DNA of 64,000 nucleotides from Anaerocolumna sp. MB42-C2 (GTDB taxonomy: Bacteria; Bacillota; Clostridia; Lachnospirales; Lachnospiraceae), in NCBI RefSeq assembly GCF_030913705.1, contig NZ_CP133190.1, forward strand, positions 2,046,001 through 2,110,000, read 5' to 3'. Of the stretch, positions 26,255 through 39,136 are shown in pieces. The translations under genes were made by a program, and so were the position numbers. Every line of letters begins with the position of its first letter. Position 1 is the first letter of the stretch. The notes below the pieces were generated by a model. It was given only the letters and a program-made list of their open reading frames with translations. It ran no database searches and had not been told where the DNA came from.

Positions 26255-26605
26255 TTAACATTTCCTCCATAATATGATTCGATTTTTTAAGATTTCAGCA
26301 GCCAGTAGATCCGGATTATCCTTGTACAAACTGCTGCTGTTTATAAATACAATATCACAGTTGTTTTCCTCCGCAATTGAACGCAGCATACCTTTTACCG
26401 TTCTGTCTGGTATACTTTCGTCAAATACAAGATAAATATCCGCATCACTGTTACAGGTAAATGTATTACATGCCAAACTCCCAAACAAACCTATTTCGAG
26501 CAGATTATTTAGATTAGCTTTTTGTATTTCACTTATTACCACACAGGCATTTGCTAATAATTTATTTTTTAAGTTGTTTCTGGCCTCTGATAAGTTTGCC
26601 TGCAT
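26255..26605 (-). CDS. MNT-type minimal nucleotidyltransferase
   Basis: The 116-residue protein carries GLFGSLACNTFTCNSDADIY (38-57), i.e. the GS-x10-DxD catalytic motif of the nucleotidyltransferase superfamily, and a third acidic position in NNCDIVFIN. Such proteins are usually the antitoxin of MNT-HEPN modules and modify the HEPN toxin by adding AMP. The motif is intact, so it may still be active, but its HEPN partner just downstream is truncated. Alternative: a lone nucleotidyltransferase of unknown target. Confidence 0.8.
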   Translation of the reverse strand: MQANLSEARNNLKNKLLANACVVISEIQKANLNNLLEIGLFGSLACNTFTCNSDADIYLVFDESIPDRTVKGMLRSIAEENNCDIVFINSSSLYKDNPDLLAAEILKNRIILWRKC

Positions 26606-26696
26606 ACTTTTACACTCCTTATAACCCGACTAATGCATTTAAGTTATATATATGTTTTATTATAGCTATCTTTAATAACAGATTCAAGTACCTGTC

Positions 26697-26743
26697 TAAA
26701 AAATCCGAATGAAACCATTTTGTCTTGGCAACATTCGGATTTA
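26697..26743 (-). terminator. Terminator of lacZ
   Basis: AAATCCGAATG (26701-26711) and CATTCGGATTT (26732-26742) form an 11-bp perfect stem. On the minus strand the hairpin is followed by a T run. It starts about 35 bp after the lacZ stop. Confidence 0.85.
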
Positions 26744-26776
26744 ACTTATTACTTTTTACTCATTCTTACCTTTTTA

Positions 26777-29887
<3,111 letters not shown>

Positions 29888-30150
29888 TTATATGTTTCGG
29901 TCACTTGTTTAGCACGTTTAACCTATGTAAATTATAATATATTTCCTTAAAAACGCATATAAAGGATATTATCTAAAACATGCACAAAATGATACAAACC
30001 GCTTTACATTTTTATAGATTTCATTCATACTGATAAATGCAGAGAGATAGAACTTTCTAATATCTATCAATTATCTTTTATTTGTTTTATTGTTAATTTA
30101 CAGGGGATTTATTAACTCTGATAAGAAAAGGCAGAAATAAAGGAGCCAAT

Positions 30151-31008
30151 ATGTTAAACATATCCGGATATTTAAATGAATATGATGAAGAAATAGTAGA
30201 TACACAAAATAATATTTCCGTAAACAGCTGCGGACATTATAAATTAATCAGCTTAAATAAATTTGAAACCCAGCGTCCCCTCGGCAGACAGGATTATCAA
30301 CTGCTTTATGTTGCACATGGTTTTGCCAATTTTTTAATTCGCCGGGAAATGGTTCGTGTTCCGGCAGAATCCTTTGTATTATATTATCCCGGCGAAGGGC
30401 AGCATTATAATTACTGTCTGGAGGACCGCACAGATTTGTACTGGGTACATTTTTCAGGTGTGCAAATAACGGAATTACTTAAAAAGTACAATTTGTATCC
30501 CCATCATCTTTTTCATGTCAATACCGGAGAAGAATGTAAGAGAATTTTTGATAAGATAATTCTTGAACTACAGTTGAAACGAACAAATTTCTTTTCATTG
30601 ATTAATGTTTATTTTGAAGAATTGGTATTGCTGCTATCCAGGCAAATAACAGAGGGGACCAAAGAAAGCGGTAAAAGCAGTGAATTAATTGAGCAGGCTA
30701 TTGAATATTTTCATAAGGAATACAGGAATGAATTATCTATAGAAAAATATGCCCGAAGCTGCAATATAAGCTGCTGCTGGTTTATCCGCAGTTTTAAGAA
30801 ACACACAGGGACAACTCCCGGACAGTACCTTTTAGATATCCGTATCAATAAAGCAAAAGAATTATTAAAAAACGGTACGTTTAATATCAGTGAAACCGCG
30901 GAATTCGTGGGCTTTGACAATCCCCTTTATTTCAGCCGGATCTTTAAAAAAAACGTAGGGATATCCCCCAGCGAGTACTTAAAAAAGCAGCAGCCTTATC
31001 TGGAGTAA
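30151..31008 (+). CDS. AraC family transcriptional regulator, probable lacZ regulator
   Basis: The 285-residue protein has an N-terminal cupin-like ligand domain (VPAESFVLYYPGEGQHYNY about 70-88) and a C-terminal double helix-turn-helix (SIEKYARSCNISCCWFIRSFKKHTGTTPGQYLLDIRI, then ISETAEFVGFDNPLYFSRIFKKNVGISPSEY). The ATG follows AAAGGAG. It is divergent from lacZ across 290 bp of AT-rich sequence that must hold both promoters. It probably senses a galactoside or another sugar and activates lacZ; the ligand is unknown. Confidence 0.88.
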   Translation: MLNISGYLNEYDEEIVDTQNNISVNSCGHYKLISLNKFETQRPLGRQDYQLLYVAHGFANFLIRREMVRVPAESFVLYYPGEGQHYNYCLEDRTDLYWVHFSGVQITELLKKYNLYPHHLFHVNTGEECKRIFDKIILELQLKRTNFFSLINVYFEELVLLLSRQITEGTKESGKSSELIEQAIEYFHKEYRNELSIEKYARSCNISCCWFIRSFKKHTGTTPGQYLLDIRINKAKELLKNGTFNISETAEFVGFDNPLYFSRIFKKNVGISPSEYLKKQQPYLE

Positions 31009-31053
31009 TCCCCACGTACTGTTACATATTTCAGTCAAAGATTAAATGTTAAA

Positions 31054-34000
31054 TTACGCATCACTCCCACTCTCCGATGTCAGCAGTTCACCAAACTCTT
31101 TCCGTTCAAACTCCTGAATGGAAATTCTGTTTTTATTAGGATTGGCGAAAACAAATGTTTTATCAACGTTTTCCACATAATTCTGTATTTTATCATTAGT
31201 TGCGCTGATAATGGCCTGGAAGCCCAGTTTCCGGATAAGCCCGATACAGCTTCCTACCTTTTCTGCATCCATCTTAGAGAATGCTTCATCCAAAACTACC
31301 AGTCTGGGTGTTGGTCTCCGTTTTGCCGAAGGTTTTAAATTCACCCTGTAAATCTGTGCAAAACTGGCTAATAAGGCAACGTAAAGGGGATTTTGTCCCT
31401 CCCCGCCTGAATTTTTCGATAGCATCCTGCTTAATCGCATGGGAGGCATACCCTCCACTAATTGTTCCATATCAAAAGACAGGTAGGTTCGGTAATCCGC
31501 ATACCGCTCCATATTAGCTCTTGCTTCCTCAAGGGCTTTTGCATCGCTGTTTTCCGGAGGCATAAACAGATTTATCAATTCATTGATTAATTCTCCGTAA
31601 TTATTTTCATGATGTATGCTGAATAAATTCATCTGATTTTTTACCTGGCCGGTTAACTCATAGGGATTGATTTCCAGATCCTCATCCATGAACATGTCAT
31701 AGAATCTGCCTTCCTCCCCTTTATTTTTTGTTATAATGAATTTATACTTATCCTTACCGAAATTAAGCCCGGCTAATATCCGGTTCAGATCCTCTTTCTG
31801 CTGCATTACTTCTTTGATAGCGTCTCTGACTTTAAAAATAAAATCCGTCTTAAAGTGATATACCGCTACTTTTGCCTGCTCCGTTGCTTTCTCGGTAAAT
31901 TCGGACAGTTTATCACTCCTTAAATTAGCAAGCAGTCCGCTGTATTCCTCATTATCTTTGGCAGTCAGTGAAAATCCTCTAAAAGCATAAGACTTTAAAT
32001 AATTCTCTCGTTCGGATAATAAAGCCCCATATTCTTCTTCGGCTTTTTCTTTACTTTCTTGTATCTTATTATATAAAATGCTCTTAATGATATCGTTTCT
32101 TCTGCCGGCATAGGCTTCCATAAAACGGTTAAAGGCCTCATCCTTGTTTCCGTCAGAACTGAAAATCTGTTGCTTCTGCACTAATTCTTCATTTAATTCA
32201 AGAATCTGACGTTTCATGTTTTCTACTTCATGGTTCTTAGCACTTAAGTCAATCATTCCGGTATCTTTTAGTTTATTGATACCTGTAATCTGTTCCTCCA
32301 GTTGCTGCCTTTTTAAAAGCCACTCATCCAGTTTTTTCTCTTTTAGTTCCTTAATTCTTTCAGAGTATTCCTCTTTTTGTTTTTCTCTCACCGGAATCGT
32401 CAGAATTTCCTGCAATAATTTATCATAGCTGTCCATATCCTCCTTAAAGGATTCATAACCCAGCAAAATATTAGCTTCTTTTATCTGATTATTTAACGGC
32501 TGCATCCCTTTATCCAGTTCCTCTGCCTTAGCTTCTAACTGCCGTAATCTTCTGGTTATGGCACTGCGGCCTATGTAAGCATATTCCGTATAATTTTTCG
32601 GATTTACATGCTGCAGTTTATACCCCTGGTAAAGAATGCAGTCAGCAGTAATACTGCTTTTATTTTCACGTAATTCATCAATTCTTCCACATTTTATTAC
32701 GGAACCCATTAAAGAATCCACATAAGCACGGACATAATCCACAGAAGTGACTATTTCTTCCGCCAACGAATTTGTTAAAATGGGTTTGACATCTTTTAAA
32801 ACTTTTTCCGTATCCAACACCGACACTTTATAATACAGTTTTTGATCCAGCTTCCTGTAGATTTCCATGGCTTGTCCCACATATTCAGGAGGAACAACGA
32901 TGGATAATTTATTATTTCCCATATATCCTTCCACCGCATTCAGCCATGTTTCATCATGAACCTCAATTAGGTCTGCCAGAATATCTGTCTGTACCGGTTT
33001 TTTATAATACTGATTAAGCTTTTCAGCAATAATTTCCCTGGCTTTTGTAAGATAAGGAGGATATGCTTTCTGTCCGTTTTTTAACAGGTCAACCTGGTCC
33101 GACACTTCTTTATATTGTCTCTTTATCTCCAGAAGCTCTGCAGACCATAGATCTTTGTTTTTCTGAACCTCTTCTTTCGTCTCTCTTAGAGCTGACTGAA
33201 TCTGTTTCAAATCATCAGGTTCAGCCTTATAGTTACTAAAACGTTCTATGCTCTCCTTTACAGACAAATTTAAGGAATCTATCTTTAGCCAGTCCTGTAA
33301 CCGGTTTGCAACTTTATCATAATTACTTTTACTTCCATAAAGCAATTCCAGCATCTGGTTTAAGGAGGTTAATTCCCTCTCCAAATGGTCATAACCGCTG
33401 TTCTCAATAGATATAATAACCTGATCCCTTTGCTTTCGCAGTTCTTTTAACTGGTTTGTAAGGGTTAGAACTGAATTCTCAAGAAGTGCAATATCCTTTG
33501 CATACTCTGTCTGCTTATCCAGTAAAACCTTAAGTTTCCTTTCTATGGACTCTATTTCAAACTTATCCAGGTTATATTGATATTGCAAAGTCTGATCTTT
33601 AATAACTGTATATTTATTGAATTGTTCTTCTATTTCTGTCAATTTGGCTATTTCATTCTTAGTATCTTCCAGCTTACGTTTCAGGCGGGTATATTGTGCC
33701 ACACTTTCCTGCATATCCTCAATACGAATATCATTTTCGGTGCAGATATAATTTTTAACAAAGTCCTCCAGTTTAATATCCATCTTAAATGGGATGGCCC
33801 GTTTAAACAGGCTGGGAAAGTGTTTTGGGTGTAATCCGCCGAAATAACTGCCATACAACTCATTTCGGAACTTTTCGTTGGTTCTGCTGAAATAGAAGTC
33901 TTCAGCTTCATAGTTAATTTTCATATGCTCTTTCAGCTCACTAATAGACAGAACCCGTCCATCTTCCCGGTAAATCCCTTGTTCCAATTCCCCTTTATGC

Positions 34001-34404
34001 CTGAAAAACATATGATTTATATCATTGGTTTGTACATCTACATCAAATACAATACCGATACTTTGGTATTTTAAAGTCTCCGTATCCTTAAATTCCAATA
34101 CAATAGTCGAAGAGAAATTCTTATTTCTTAAATAACCTATTTCATTATTTTCCTGAACCGCTTTCATACCTCTTAAATATTCCATTAAAGTACGGTCAGA
34201 GTCTTCTTTTGCCGCTTTATTAAAAAAGTTGCGTCCATTACTGTCCGCATATAATACAATCTGTAATGCATCCAAAACCGTAGATTTACCGCTTCCTGAA
34301 TGCCCTGTAAAAAAGTTAATATTATCGTGAAAACGTAGCAGTTTTTCATTGATATAATGCCAGTTATTCAGACACATCTTGGTCAGTGATTGATATCTGC
34401 TCAT
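31054..34404 (-). CDS. jetC: JetC/MksB-like SMC-family ATPase of a Wadjet-type system
   Basis: The 1116-residue ATPase has Walker A GHSGSGKST (34-42), extended coiled coils in two blocks (about 230-440 and 620-780) around a hinge-like region, signature NSGGEGQNP (about 993) and Walker B VVLDEAF with Asp1039-Glu1040. The N-terminal block FHDNINFFTGHSGSGKSTVLDALQ is typical of the MukB/MksB/JetC clade. It uses ATP to extrude DNA loops together with JetA and JetB. Its start overlaps jetB by 41 bp behind GGAGGAGAC. It is the last gene of the operon; no jetD nuclease gene follows. Confidence 0.88.
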   Translation of the reverse strand: MSRYQSLTKMCLNNWHYINEKLLRFHDNINFFTGHSGSGKSTVLDALQIVLYADSNGRNFFNKAAKEDSDRTLMEYLRGMKAVQENNEIGYLRNKNFSSTIVLEFKDTETLKYQSIGIVFDVDVQTNDINHMFFRHKGELEQGIYREDGRVLSISELKEHMKINYEAEDFYFSRTNEKFRNELYGSYFGGLHPKHFPSLFKRAIPFKMDIKLEDFVKNYICTENDIRIEDMQESVAQYTRLKRKLEDTKNEIAKLTEIEEQFNKYTVIKDQTLQYQYNLDKFEIESIERKLKVLLDKQTEYAKDIALLENSVLTLTNQLKELRKQRDQVIISIENSGYDHLERELTSLNQMLELLYGSKSNYDKVANRLQDWLKIDSLNLSVKESIERFSNYKAEPDDLKQIQSALRETKEEVQKNKDLWSAELLEIKRQYKEVSDQVDLLKNGQKAYPPYLTKAREIIAEKLNQYYKKPVQTDILADLIEVHDETWLNAVEGYMGNNKLSIVVPPEYVGQAMEIYRKLDQKLYYKVSVLDTEKVLKDVKPILTNSLAEEIVTSVDYVRAYVDSLMGSVIKCGRIDELRENKSSITADCILYQGYKLQHVNPKNYTEYAYIGRSAITRRLRQLEAKAEELDKGMQPLNNQIKEANILLGYESFKEDMDSYDKLLQEILTIPVREKQKEEYSERIKELKEKKLDEWLLKRQQLEEQITGINKLKDTGMIDLSAKNHEVENMKRQILELNEELVQKQQIFSSDGNKDEAFNRFMEAYAGRRNDIIKSILYNKIQESKEKAEEEYGALLSERENYLKSYAFRGFSLTAKDNEEYSGLLANLRSDKLSEFTEKATEQAKVAVYHFKTDFIFKVRDAIKEVMQQKEDLNRILAGLNFGKDKYKFIITKNKGEEGRFYDMFMDEDLEINPYELTGQVKNQMNLFSIHHENNYGELINELINLFMPPENSDAKALEEARANMERYADYRTYLSFDMEQLVEGMPPMRLSRMLSKNSGGEGQNPLYVALLASFAQIYRVNLKPSAKRRPTPRLVVLDEAFSKMDAEKVGSCIGLIRKLGFQAIISATNDKIQNYVENVDKTFVFANPNKNRISIQEFERKEFGELLTSESGSDA

Positions 34405-35011
34405 CCTCTGTCTCCTCCGTATCTTCCTGGTATTGTTCGATTATGGCCTGTATGGACTGTCCCTCTAACAAAAGATTCACCGTGGGATATAAGATAAATC
34501 TGGTATCCCCGTCTAGTTCCCCCATCTCTTCCATCATCTCAACCACCTGATATTTTCTAAGAGCCGCCATGGTTTTACGTACTTCCGTCGGTGATATTGT
34601 TTTATTATTCCACAATCGGAAAAGCTGTATCTTATCAAATATTTCATTCAAAGTCGTATATACATGGATGGAACTTGATGCTGTATTCATTTTTTCATCA
34701 TAGATTAATTTAAACAGTAAAAGAAATACCGTAGTCAGCTTGCTTAATTTATCTCCCTGCAGATTCTGTGTCTTTAATGAGATAATGCCTAATTGACGGT
34801 TTTCGATGATATCAATATCAGCTATCTTAAAATATTCTCTTAGAAATTCAAGATGTCCCTCACAGGTACGATACTGTTTATTCGGCAAATACCGTCCTGA
34901 TTTTTTATCAAATTTATTCTCCAATAGAAAAGTCTGATGAAACAAAGTTTTTATAACTTCTGTCAGCATATCCTTTTCTTCATCTAATAGTTCATTATAA
35001 TATGGAAACAT
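34364..35011 (-). CDS. jetB: JetB/MksE-like protein (DUF4194)
   Basis: The 215-residue protein has the DUF4194 features: QTFLLENKFDKKSGRYL near the N terminus and a winged-helix-like C-terminal part (TEVRKTMAALRKYQVVEMMEE). In Wadjet and Mks complexes this is the kite subunit that bridges the SMC-like ATPase and the kleisin. The frame opens at 35032, but ATG 35011 is chosen because GAAAGGAA lies 7 nt upstream; the gene then overlaps jetA by 17 bp. Overlaps on both sides imply coupled translation. Confidence 0.82.
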   Translation of the reverse strand: MFPYYNELLDEEKDMLTEVIKTLFHQTFLLENKFDKKSGRYLPNKQYRTCEGHLEFLREYFKIADIDIIENRQLGIISLKTQNLQGDKLSKLTTVFLLLFKLIYDEKMNTASSSIHVYTTLNEIFDKIQLFRLWNNKTISPTEVRKTMAALRKYQVVEMMEEMGELDGDTRFILYPTVNLLLEGQSIQAIIEQYQEDTEETEDEQISITDQDVSE

Positions 35012-36380
35012 GGTTATTCCTTTCAAATACAATATCCGGATATGTATATTTCTTATTGGATAAATTGCTTTCCTTTTTGTTCACAACATGAAACGGACTG
35101 TTTTTGCGGATACTGTAGTCATATGCCAAAATTAACAGTTCAAATTCCTCTTCGGAATTAACCGGATGATCTATGGTACGGTAAATTCCATCCTCCATCT
35201 GATCCAATATAAACTGCTCAATCTGCTCTTTATTATAACGGTTTTTATTCCGGTTCAAACGAAGAATTTCTTCCTTGGATAATTCCTCTTCCGTCCTCTC
35301 TTCCACTTCCACTGTTTCTTCAAATACACGCCTTTTTCCTCTTTTTCTATAGAGGGAATCGGAGGAGGTTATCGTCAGATCATTAATACGAACGGCATTT
35401 GCCACCTGGTTTAGCAGTACTTCTTTTTGATCATTTCCCATCAGATTAAGTAAAGTAATAACATTTCCTTTCATGCTGTCTTCATTACTTAATAAATATT
35501 CCAGGCGGCTTACTGTGGCTCTTACATATTTACTGTGTTCCGAATCAATATGGGAAATTCGGTTTTCCATATTAATGATTCCACGTTCAATCTGGTAAAG
35601 CAGATCCAGAAATTCATTTTCAACCTCTTCTGCATTTTTCCCCTCCGCTTCCAACCTTTGCTTTAATAAATATATCCGGTTTTCATCCTCCTGGAGGGAA
35701 CGCAGAAGTTTTTTTATATCATTTTTATAAATGTAAAAGTTATCACTTGTCTTTAAGAGACTATATTTTTTATTTACAATGGTCTCAACATAAACATCCA
35801 GATGCTCATTCAGCAGTTCTTCATAATTATCCTTTTCCAGCAATGTCCCAAAAAATTGATCCATATTATGAAGCATATCCTGCAAAGAGCGGTTAAGCCT
35901 CGTAATGTTGACCATGGCTGTCCTTAATATCTCCATTCCGACTTTATTATCATGATAAAAGGAAAAGATATTGGTATACACATTTTGTATGTAAAGATCC
36001 GTATCACTTTCGTCCGGATTACTCAGTTTTTTAAATACCTCTATGAAAATAGAAGCATAATCCATAATAACAATATTTGTTTTAAAAGAGCTGTAATCCT
36101 CCACTTTTTTCAACCAGGTAAACCGAACTAAACGGTTTAAAATCTTGGTTGCCATTGGCTCATACGTATCGGTATCCCCCTCTTCATCGTCCGCAGTAAT
36201 ATCCACGATCCGGTCTGAAAAGTGTTCCGCTATAAGCTGTATGCAGGTTTCTTTGCTTAAAAAATAATCATTATATAAATATTCATCGTATATAATCATA
36301 AGGGATTCCATATAGATATAGCGATTCCTGGAATAGAACAGCCGAAAGAACTGCTGCGGTATTTTTAATATTTCCTCCAT
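34995..36380 (-). CDS. jetA: JetA/MksF-like kleisin of a Wadjet-type system (DUF5716)
   Basis: The 461-residue, mostly helical protein has the N-terminal opening IPQQFFRLFYSRNRYIYMESLMIIYDEYL and a C-terminal segment that anchors to the ATPase head, as in the Pfam JetA family annotated as Wadjet anti-plasmid protein JetA. It is the kleisin joining two ATPase heads. The first gene of jetA-jetB-jetC, it has its own upstream region (36381-36553) and no visible jetD. The alternative is a housekeeping-like MksF condensin subunit. Confidence 0.8.
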   Translation of the reverse strand: MEEILKIPQQFFRLFYSRNRYIYMESLMIIYDEYLYNDYFLSKETCIQLIAEHFSDRIVDITADDEEGDTDTYEPMATKILNRLVRFTWLKKVEDYSSFKTNIVIMDYASIFIEVFKKLSNPDESDTDLYIQNVYTNIFSFYHDNKVGMEILRTAMVNITRLNRSLQDMLHNMDQFFGTLLEKDNYEELLNEHLDVYVETIVNKKYSLLKTSDNFYIYKNDIKKLLRSLQEDENRIYLLKQRLEAEGKNAEEVENEFLDLLYQIERGIINMENRISHIDSEHSKYVRATVSRLEYLLSNEDSMKGNVITLLNLMGNDQKEVLLNQVANAVRINDLTITSSDSLYRKRGKRRVFEETVEVEERTEEELSKEEILRLNRNKNRYNKEQIEQFILDQMEDGIYRTIDHPVNSEEEFELLILAYDYSIRKNSPFHVVNKKESNLSNKKYTYPDIVFERNNHVSIL

Positions 36381-36490
36381 GTGTAACTCCTTATTTCTTT
36401 TTTCATAAGATTGGGTATCAAAACCATAAACGACCTAACCTGACTCAAAGAGGCTTTTTTGGCACATATCATTTTATATATAAATATAAC

Positions 36491-36509
36491 ATGATTCGAG
36501 CATCAAAAG
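36491..36509. repeat. 19-bp sequence repeated in inverse at 43379-43397
   Basis: ATGATTCGAGCATCAAAAG is found here, 110 bp upstream of jetA, and as its exact reverse complement at 43379-43397 between the ADP-ribosylglycohydrolase and response regulator genes. Both sites are intergenic. It could be a shared operator or a remnant of a mobile element. Confidence 0.4.
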
Positions 36510-36553
36510 CAAATTTTATATTATGGTTTCGTCAAAGGCTTATTTAAATTCTC

Positions 36554-37060
36554 CTACCTGTTATCCACCTTTTCGGGATAGAGGTCATGATTTGCCAGCC
36601 GGTTAAATGCGATATTTTCCCATTTGGTATTTGCCTGTCCATAATTACAATAAGGATTAATGGAGATGCCGCCCCGGGGAGTGAATTTCCCCCATACTTC
36701 AATGTATTTTGGATTCATAAGTGCGATCAGATCTTTCATAATAATATTGATACAGTCCTCATGAAAATCTCCATGATTGCGGAAACTAAACAGATAAAGC
36801 TTCAGTGATTTACTTTCTACCATTTTTACATTAGGTACATAAGAAATAGTAATCGTAGCAAAATCCGGTTGTCCGGTAATTGGACAAAGGCTGGTAAACT
36901 CAGGGCAATTGAATTTTACAAAATAGTCATATTCCTGGTGCTTATTTACAAAGGTCTCTAAAATGGATGCATCATATTCCATTTTATATTTTGTCCCTTG
37001 ATTTCCCAAAAATGTGATTCCCACTGTTTCTTCCGTATTTCTTCCTGCCATAATATACAA
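36554..37060 (-). CDS. queF: QueF, NADPH-dependent preQ0 reductase
   Basis: QueF reduces the nitrile of preQ0 to the aminomethyl group of preQ1 with NADPH. The motif [14 protein letters not shown] holds the catalytic cysteine, and [16 protein letters not shown] with EDCIN is the short-type (YkvM) QueF signature. 168 residues is the type I length. Last gene of the queD-queE-folE-queC-queF operon. Confidence 0.95.
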   Translation of the reverse strand: MYIMAGRNTEETVGITFLGNQGTKYKMEYDASILETFVNKHQEYDYFVKFNCPEFTSLCPITGQPDFATITISYVPNVKMVESKSLKLYLFSFRNHGDFHEDCINIIMKDLIALMNPKYIEVWGKFTPRGGISINPYCNYGQANTKWENIAFNRLANHDLYPEKVDNR

Positions 37061-37156
37061 TCCTCCCGACCTTATTTGTTATATAAGAATTTAGCATCCT
37101 ATCAAATCTATAGATAATTGCAAAATAATCAATTTATTAAATCTACCATACAACTT

Positions 37157-37840
37157 TTACATTTTTATTGCCGGATCGCATACCCCATTATTCTCAAAGG
37201 CAGCGGCCCGGTCTATACAAGTACCGCATTTTCCACATGGCTTCTCTCCACCCTCATAACAGCTCCACGTTAATTCATACGGTACTTTTATTTCCAAGCC
37301 TTTTCTAACAACCTGGGCCTTAGTCCAAAAAACAAAAGGAGCCTCAATCTGTAATTGTTTTCCGCTGCCTATATAAATTGCCTGATTCATTGCTTCATTA
37401 AATGCACTGCTGCAATCCGGGTAAGCATTCCCTGCCGCATCATCACTGTGTGCACCATAATAGATCATACTGCATTCTTTTGATAAAGCGATACTCGCAG
37501 CAGAAGATAAAAACAACCCATTCCGAAACGGTACGTAAGTTGAAACCGGTTTTCCGCCGCTCTTTTCAAGCTGTTTAGCATATGCTTCTTTTGGAATGTC
37601 CTGATTGGAATGTCCTAAAAGCGAACACTTACTATATTCAAATATTTCTGCCAGATCTAAATGTATAAATTCCACTTGATAATAGGCAGCAATTTTTTTC
37701 GCCGCCTCGATCTCTTTTGTGTGCTTTTGTCCATAAGAAACAGACAGTGTAATCACATTTTCCTTTCCATATTGCTTAACGGCTAATCCAAGGCATGTCG
37801 CGCTGTCAACTCCACCGCTTAATAAAACTAATATTTTCAT
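37157..37840 (-). CDS. queC: QueC, 7-cyano-7-deazaguanine synthase
   Basis: QueC converts 7-carboxy-7-deazaguanine to preQ0 with ATP and ammonia. The PP-loop LLSGGVDSATCLG opens the protein, and four cysteines near the C terminus (SCYEGG, CGKCGTC) form the zinc site. The 227 residues match the family. It starts 23 bp after folE. Confidence 0.96.
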   Translation of the reverse strand: MKILVLLSGGVDSATCLGLAVKQYGKENVITLSVSYGQKHTKEIEAAKKIAAYYQVEFIHLDLAEIFEYSKCSLLGHSNQDIPKEAYAKQLEKSGGKPVSTYVPFRNGLFLSSAASIALSKECSMIYYGAHSDDAAGNAYPDCSSAFNEAMNQAIYIGSGKQLQIEAPFVFWTKAQVVRKGLEIKVPYELTWSCYEGGEKPCGKCGTCIDRAAAFENNGVCDPAIKM

Positions 37841-37863
37841 ATATCTTCACCATCCCGTCTATG

Positions 37864-38439
37864 TTATTTTAAACGCATTTGTAACATTACATCTGTCTGA
37901 AAACGGCCGCGTAACGCGTAAGTATGTGTTCTTGCGGTAGATTTCCTAATACCTCTTGCTCCCATACAGCTATGGCAGCCCTCAATCAAAACTGCAACAT
38001 CTTGCGAATCAGTTATTTCCTGCATAATCTCAGCAATATCGGAACCGATTCGTTCCTGAAGCTGTAATCGCTTTGATACCATATCAGCAATTCTTGCAAT
38101 TTTACTAAGCCCTATCACCTTACCATTTGGTATATAAGCTACCGTAACTTTCATATCATACATCAATGCCAAATGATGTTCACAAAAACTGTACACTTCT
38201 ATATCTCTTACAACAACTAAATCCTGTGTGTCATGATAAAGCTCCGAATCTTCTTCAAATGTTTTATGAAACATTTCAGCAATTTCATGATTACTATAAT
38301 TCATTCCTTCAAATACTTCCTTATACATACGTGCAACTCGTTTCGGTGTATCTTTTAATCCTTCCCGTTCCGGATTATCACCTAATGCCACCAGAATCCC
38401 TTTAATATGTTTTTCAATTGCTTCCATATCTATTGCCAT
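37864..38439 (-). CDS. folE: GTP cyclohydrolase I FolE in the queuosine operon
   Basis: This 191-residue enzyme makes dihydroneopterin triphosphate from GTP, the shared first step of folate and queuosine synthesis. The zinc ligands are visible in [11 protein letters not shown] and [10 protein letters not shown], and the block [20 protein letters not shown] is typical. Location between queE and queC shows it serves preQ1 synthesis at least. Confidence 0.95.
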   Translation of the reverse strand: MAIDMEAIEKHIKGILVALGDNPEREGLKDTPKRVARMYKEVFEGMNYSNHEIAEMFHKTFEEDSELYHDTQDLVVVRDIEVYSFCEHHLALMYDMKVTVAYIPNGKVIGLSKIARIADMVSKRLQLQERIGSDIAEIMQEITDSQDVAVLIEGCHSCMGARGIRKSTARTHTYALRGRFQTDVMLQMRLK

Positions 38440-38467
38440 ATCTATTCACCTCGCTTTCCAAGTTCAA

Positions 38468-39136
38468 CTAAATGCCTCGTTTATCAGGATCCCAGATAAC
38501 TTTATGCATCTGTAATTGCAGGGTTACCCCATTCATACAATTTGCTTTCATATATTCCACCACTTCATCCAAACCGATTTTTCCAAATACGGTGCTGATA
38601 TAAACGTGGCATTTTGTAATTAAGTGATGCATTGTAATGGTTTTCCTTGCGCAATTTAAATCCTCTATACTTCCTACCACAAATTTAACCACATCATTTT
38701 TTGTAAGCAGCTTAAAGTTTGAAACTAACATTTTTGATTCCATTAAACTTCCCGGAAGCTTATAATCCATAGTAAATACAGGTCGGTTGCTTATCTTCGT
38801 AAAAGTCAGCAAGTCTATACTTCCATTTGTTTCAATTTCAACATGTAAATTACTATCTGCAGCAAGCAATTCAAGTAGTTGCATTATATCAGGGACCAGC
38901 AAGGGTTCACCACCCGTTAATGTGACATTTTTTACACCCGTTTTTTTAATTAATTGATAGATTTGCTGCTCTGTCAAGATACTATAGGCTGTACTGTCCT
39001 GGTTGGCCCAAGCGGTATCGCAATAGGAACATGCCAGATTACAACCTTGGAATCGAACGAATACAGCTAACTGTCCCGCCAGAACGCCTTCTCCATTTAT
39101 ACTGGTAAACGTTTCCACTACCTTATACTGTGACAT
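38468..39136 (-). CDS. queE: QueE, 7-carboxy-7-deazaguanine synthase
   Basis: This is a radical SAM enzyme with a CxxxCxxC cluster motif (GCNLACSYCDTAW) that contracts the ring of 6-carboxytetrahydropterin. The conserved LTGGEPLL and the substrate loop SINGEG support QueE. The frame is open to 39178, but ATG 39136 has GAGGAGG 6 nt upstream. The 222-residue product then overlaps queD by 14 bp. Confidence 0.94.
   Translation of the reverse strand: MSQYKVVETFTSINGEGVLAGQLAVFVRFQGCNLACSYCDTAWANQDSTAYSILTEQQIYQLIKKTGVKNVTLTGGEPLLVPDIMQLLELLAADSNLHVEIETNGSIDLLTFTKISNRPVFTMDYKLPGSLMESKMLVSNFKLLTKNDVVKFVVGSIEDLNCARKTITMHHLITKCHVYISTVFGKIGLDEVVEYMKANCMNGVTLQLQMHKVIWDPDKRGI

Noticed and set aside
34364..36380. 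Reading jetA and jetB as MukF and MukE
   Set aside because: Sequence features match the DUF5716 and DUF4194 (Jet/Mks) families, and MukBEF is confined to certain Proteobacteria.
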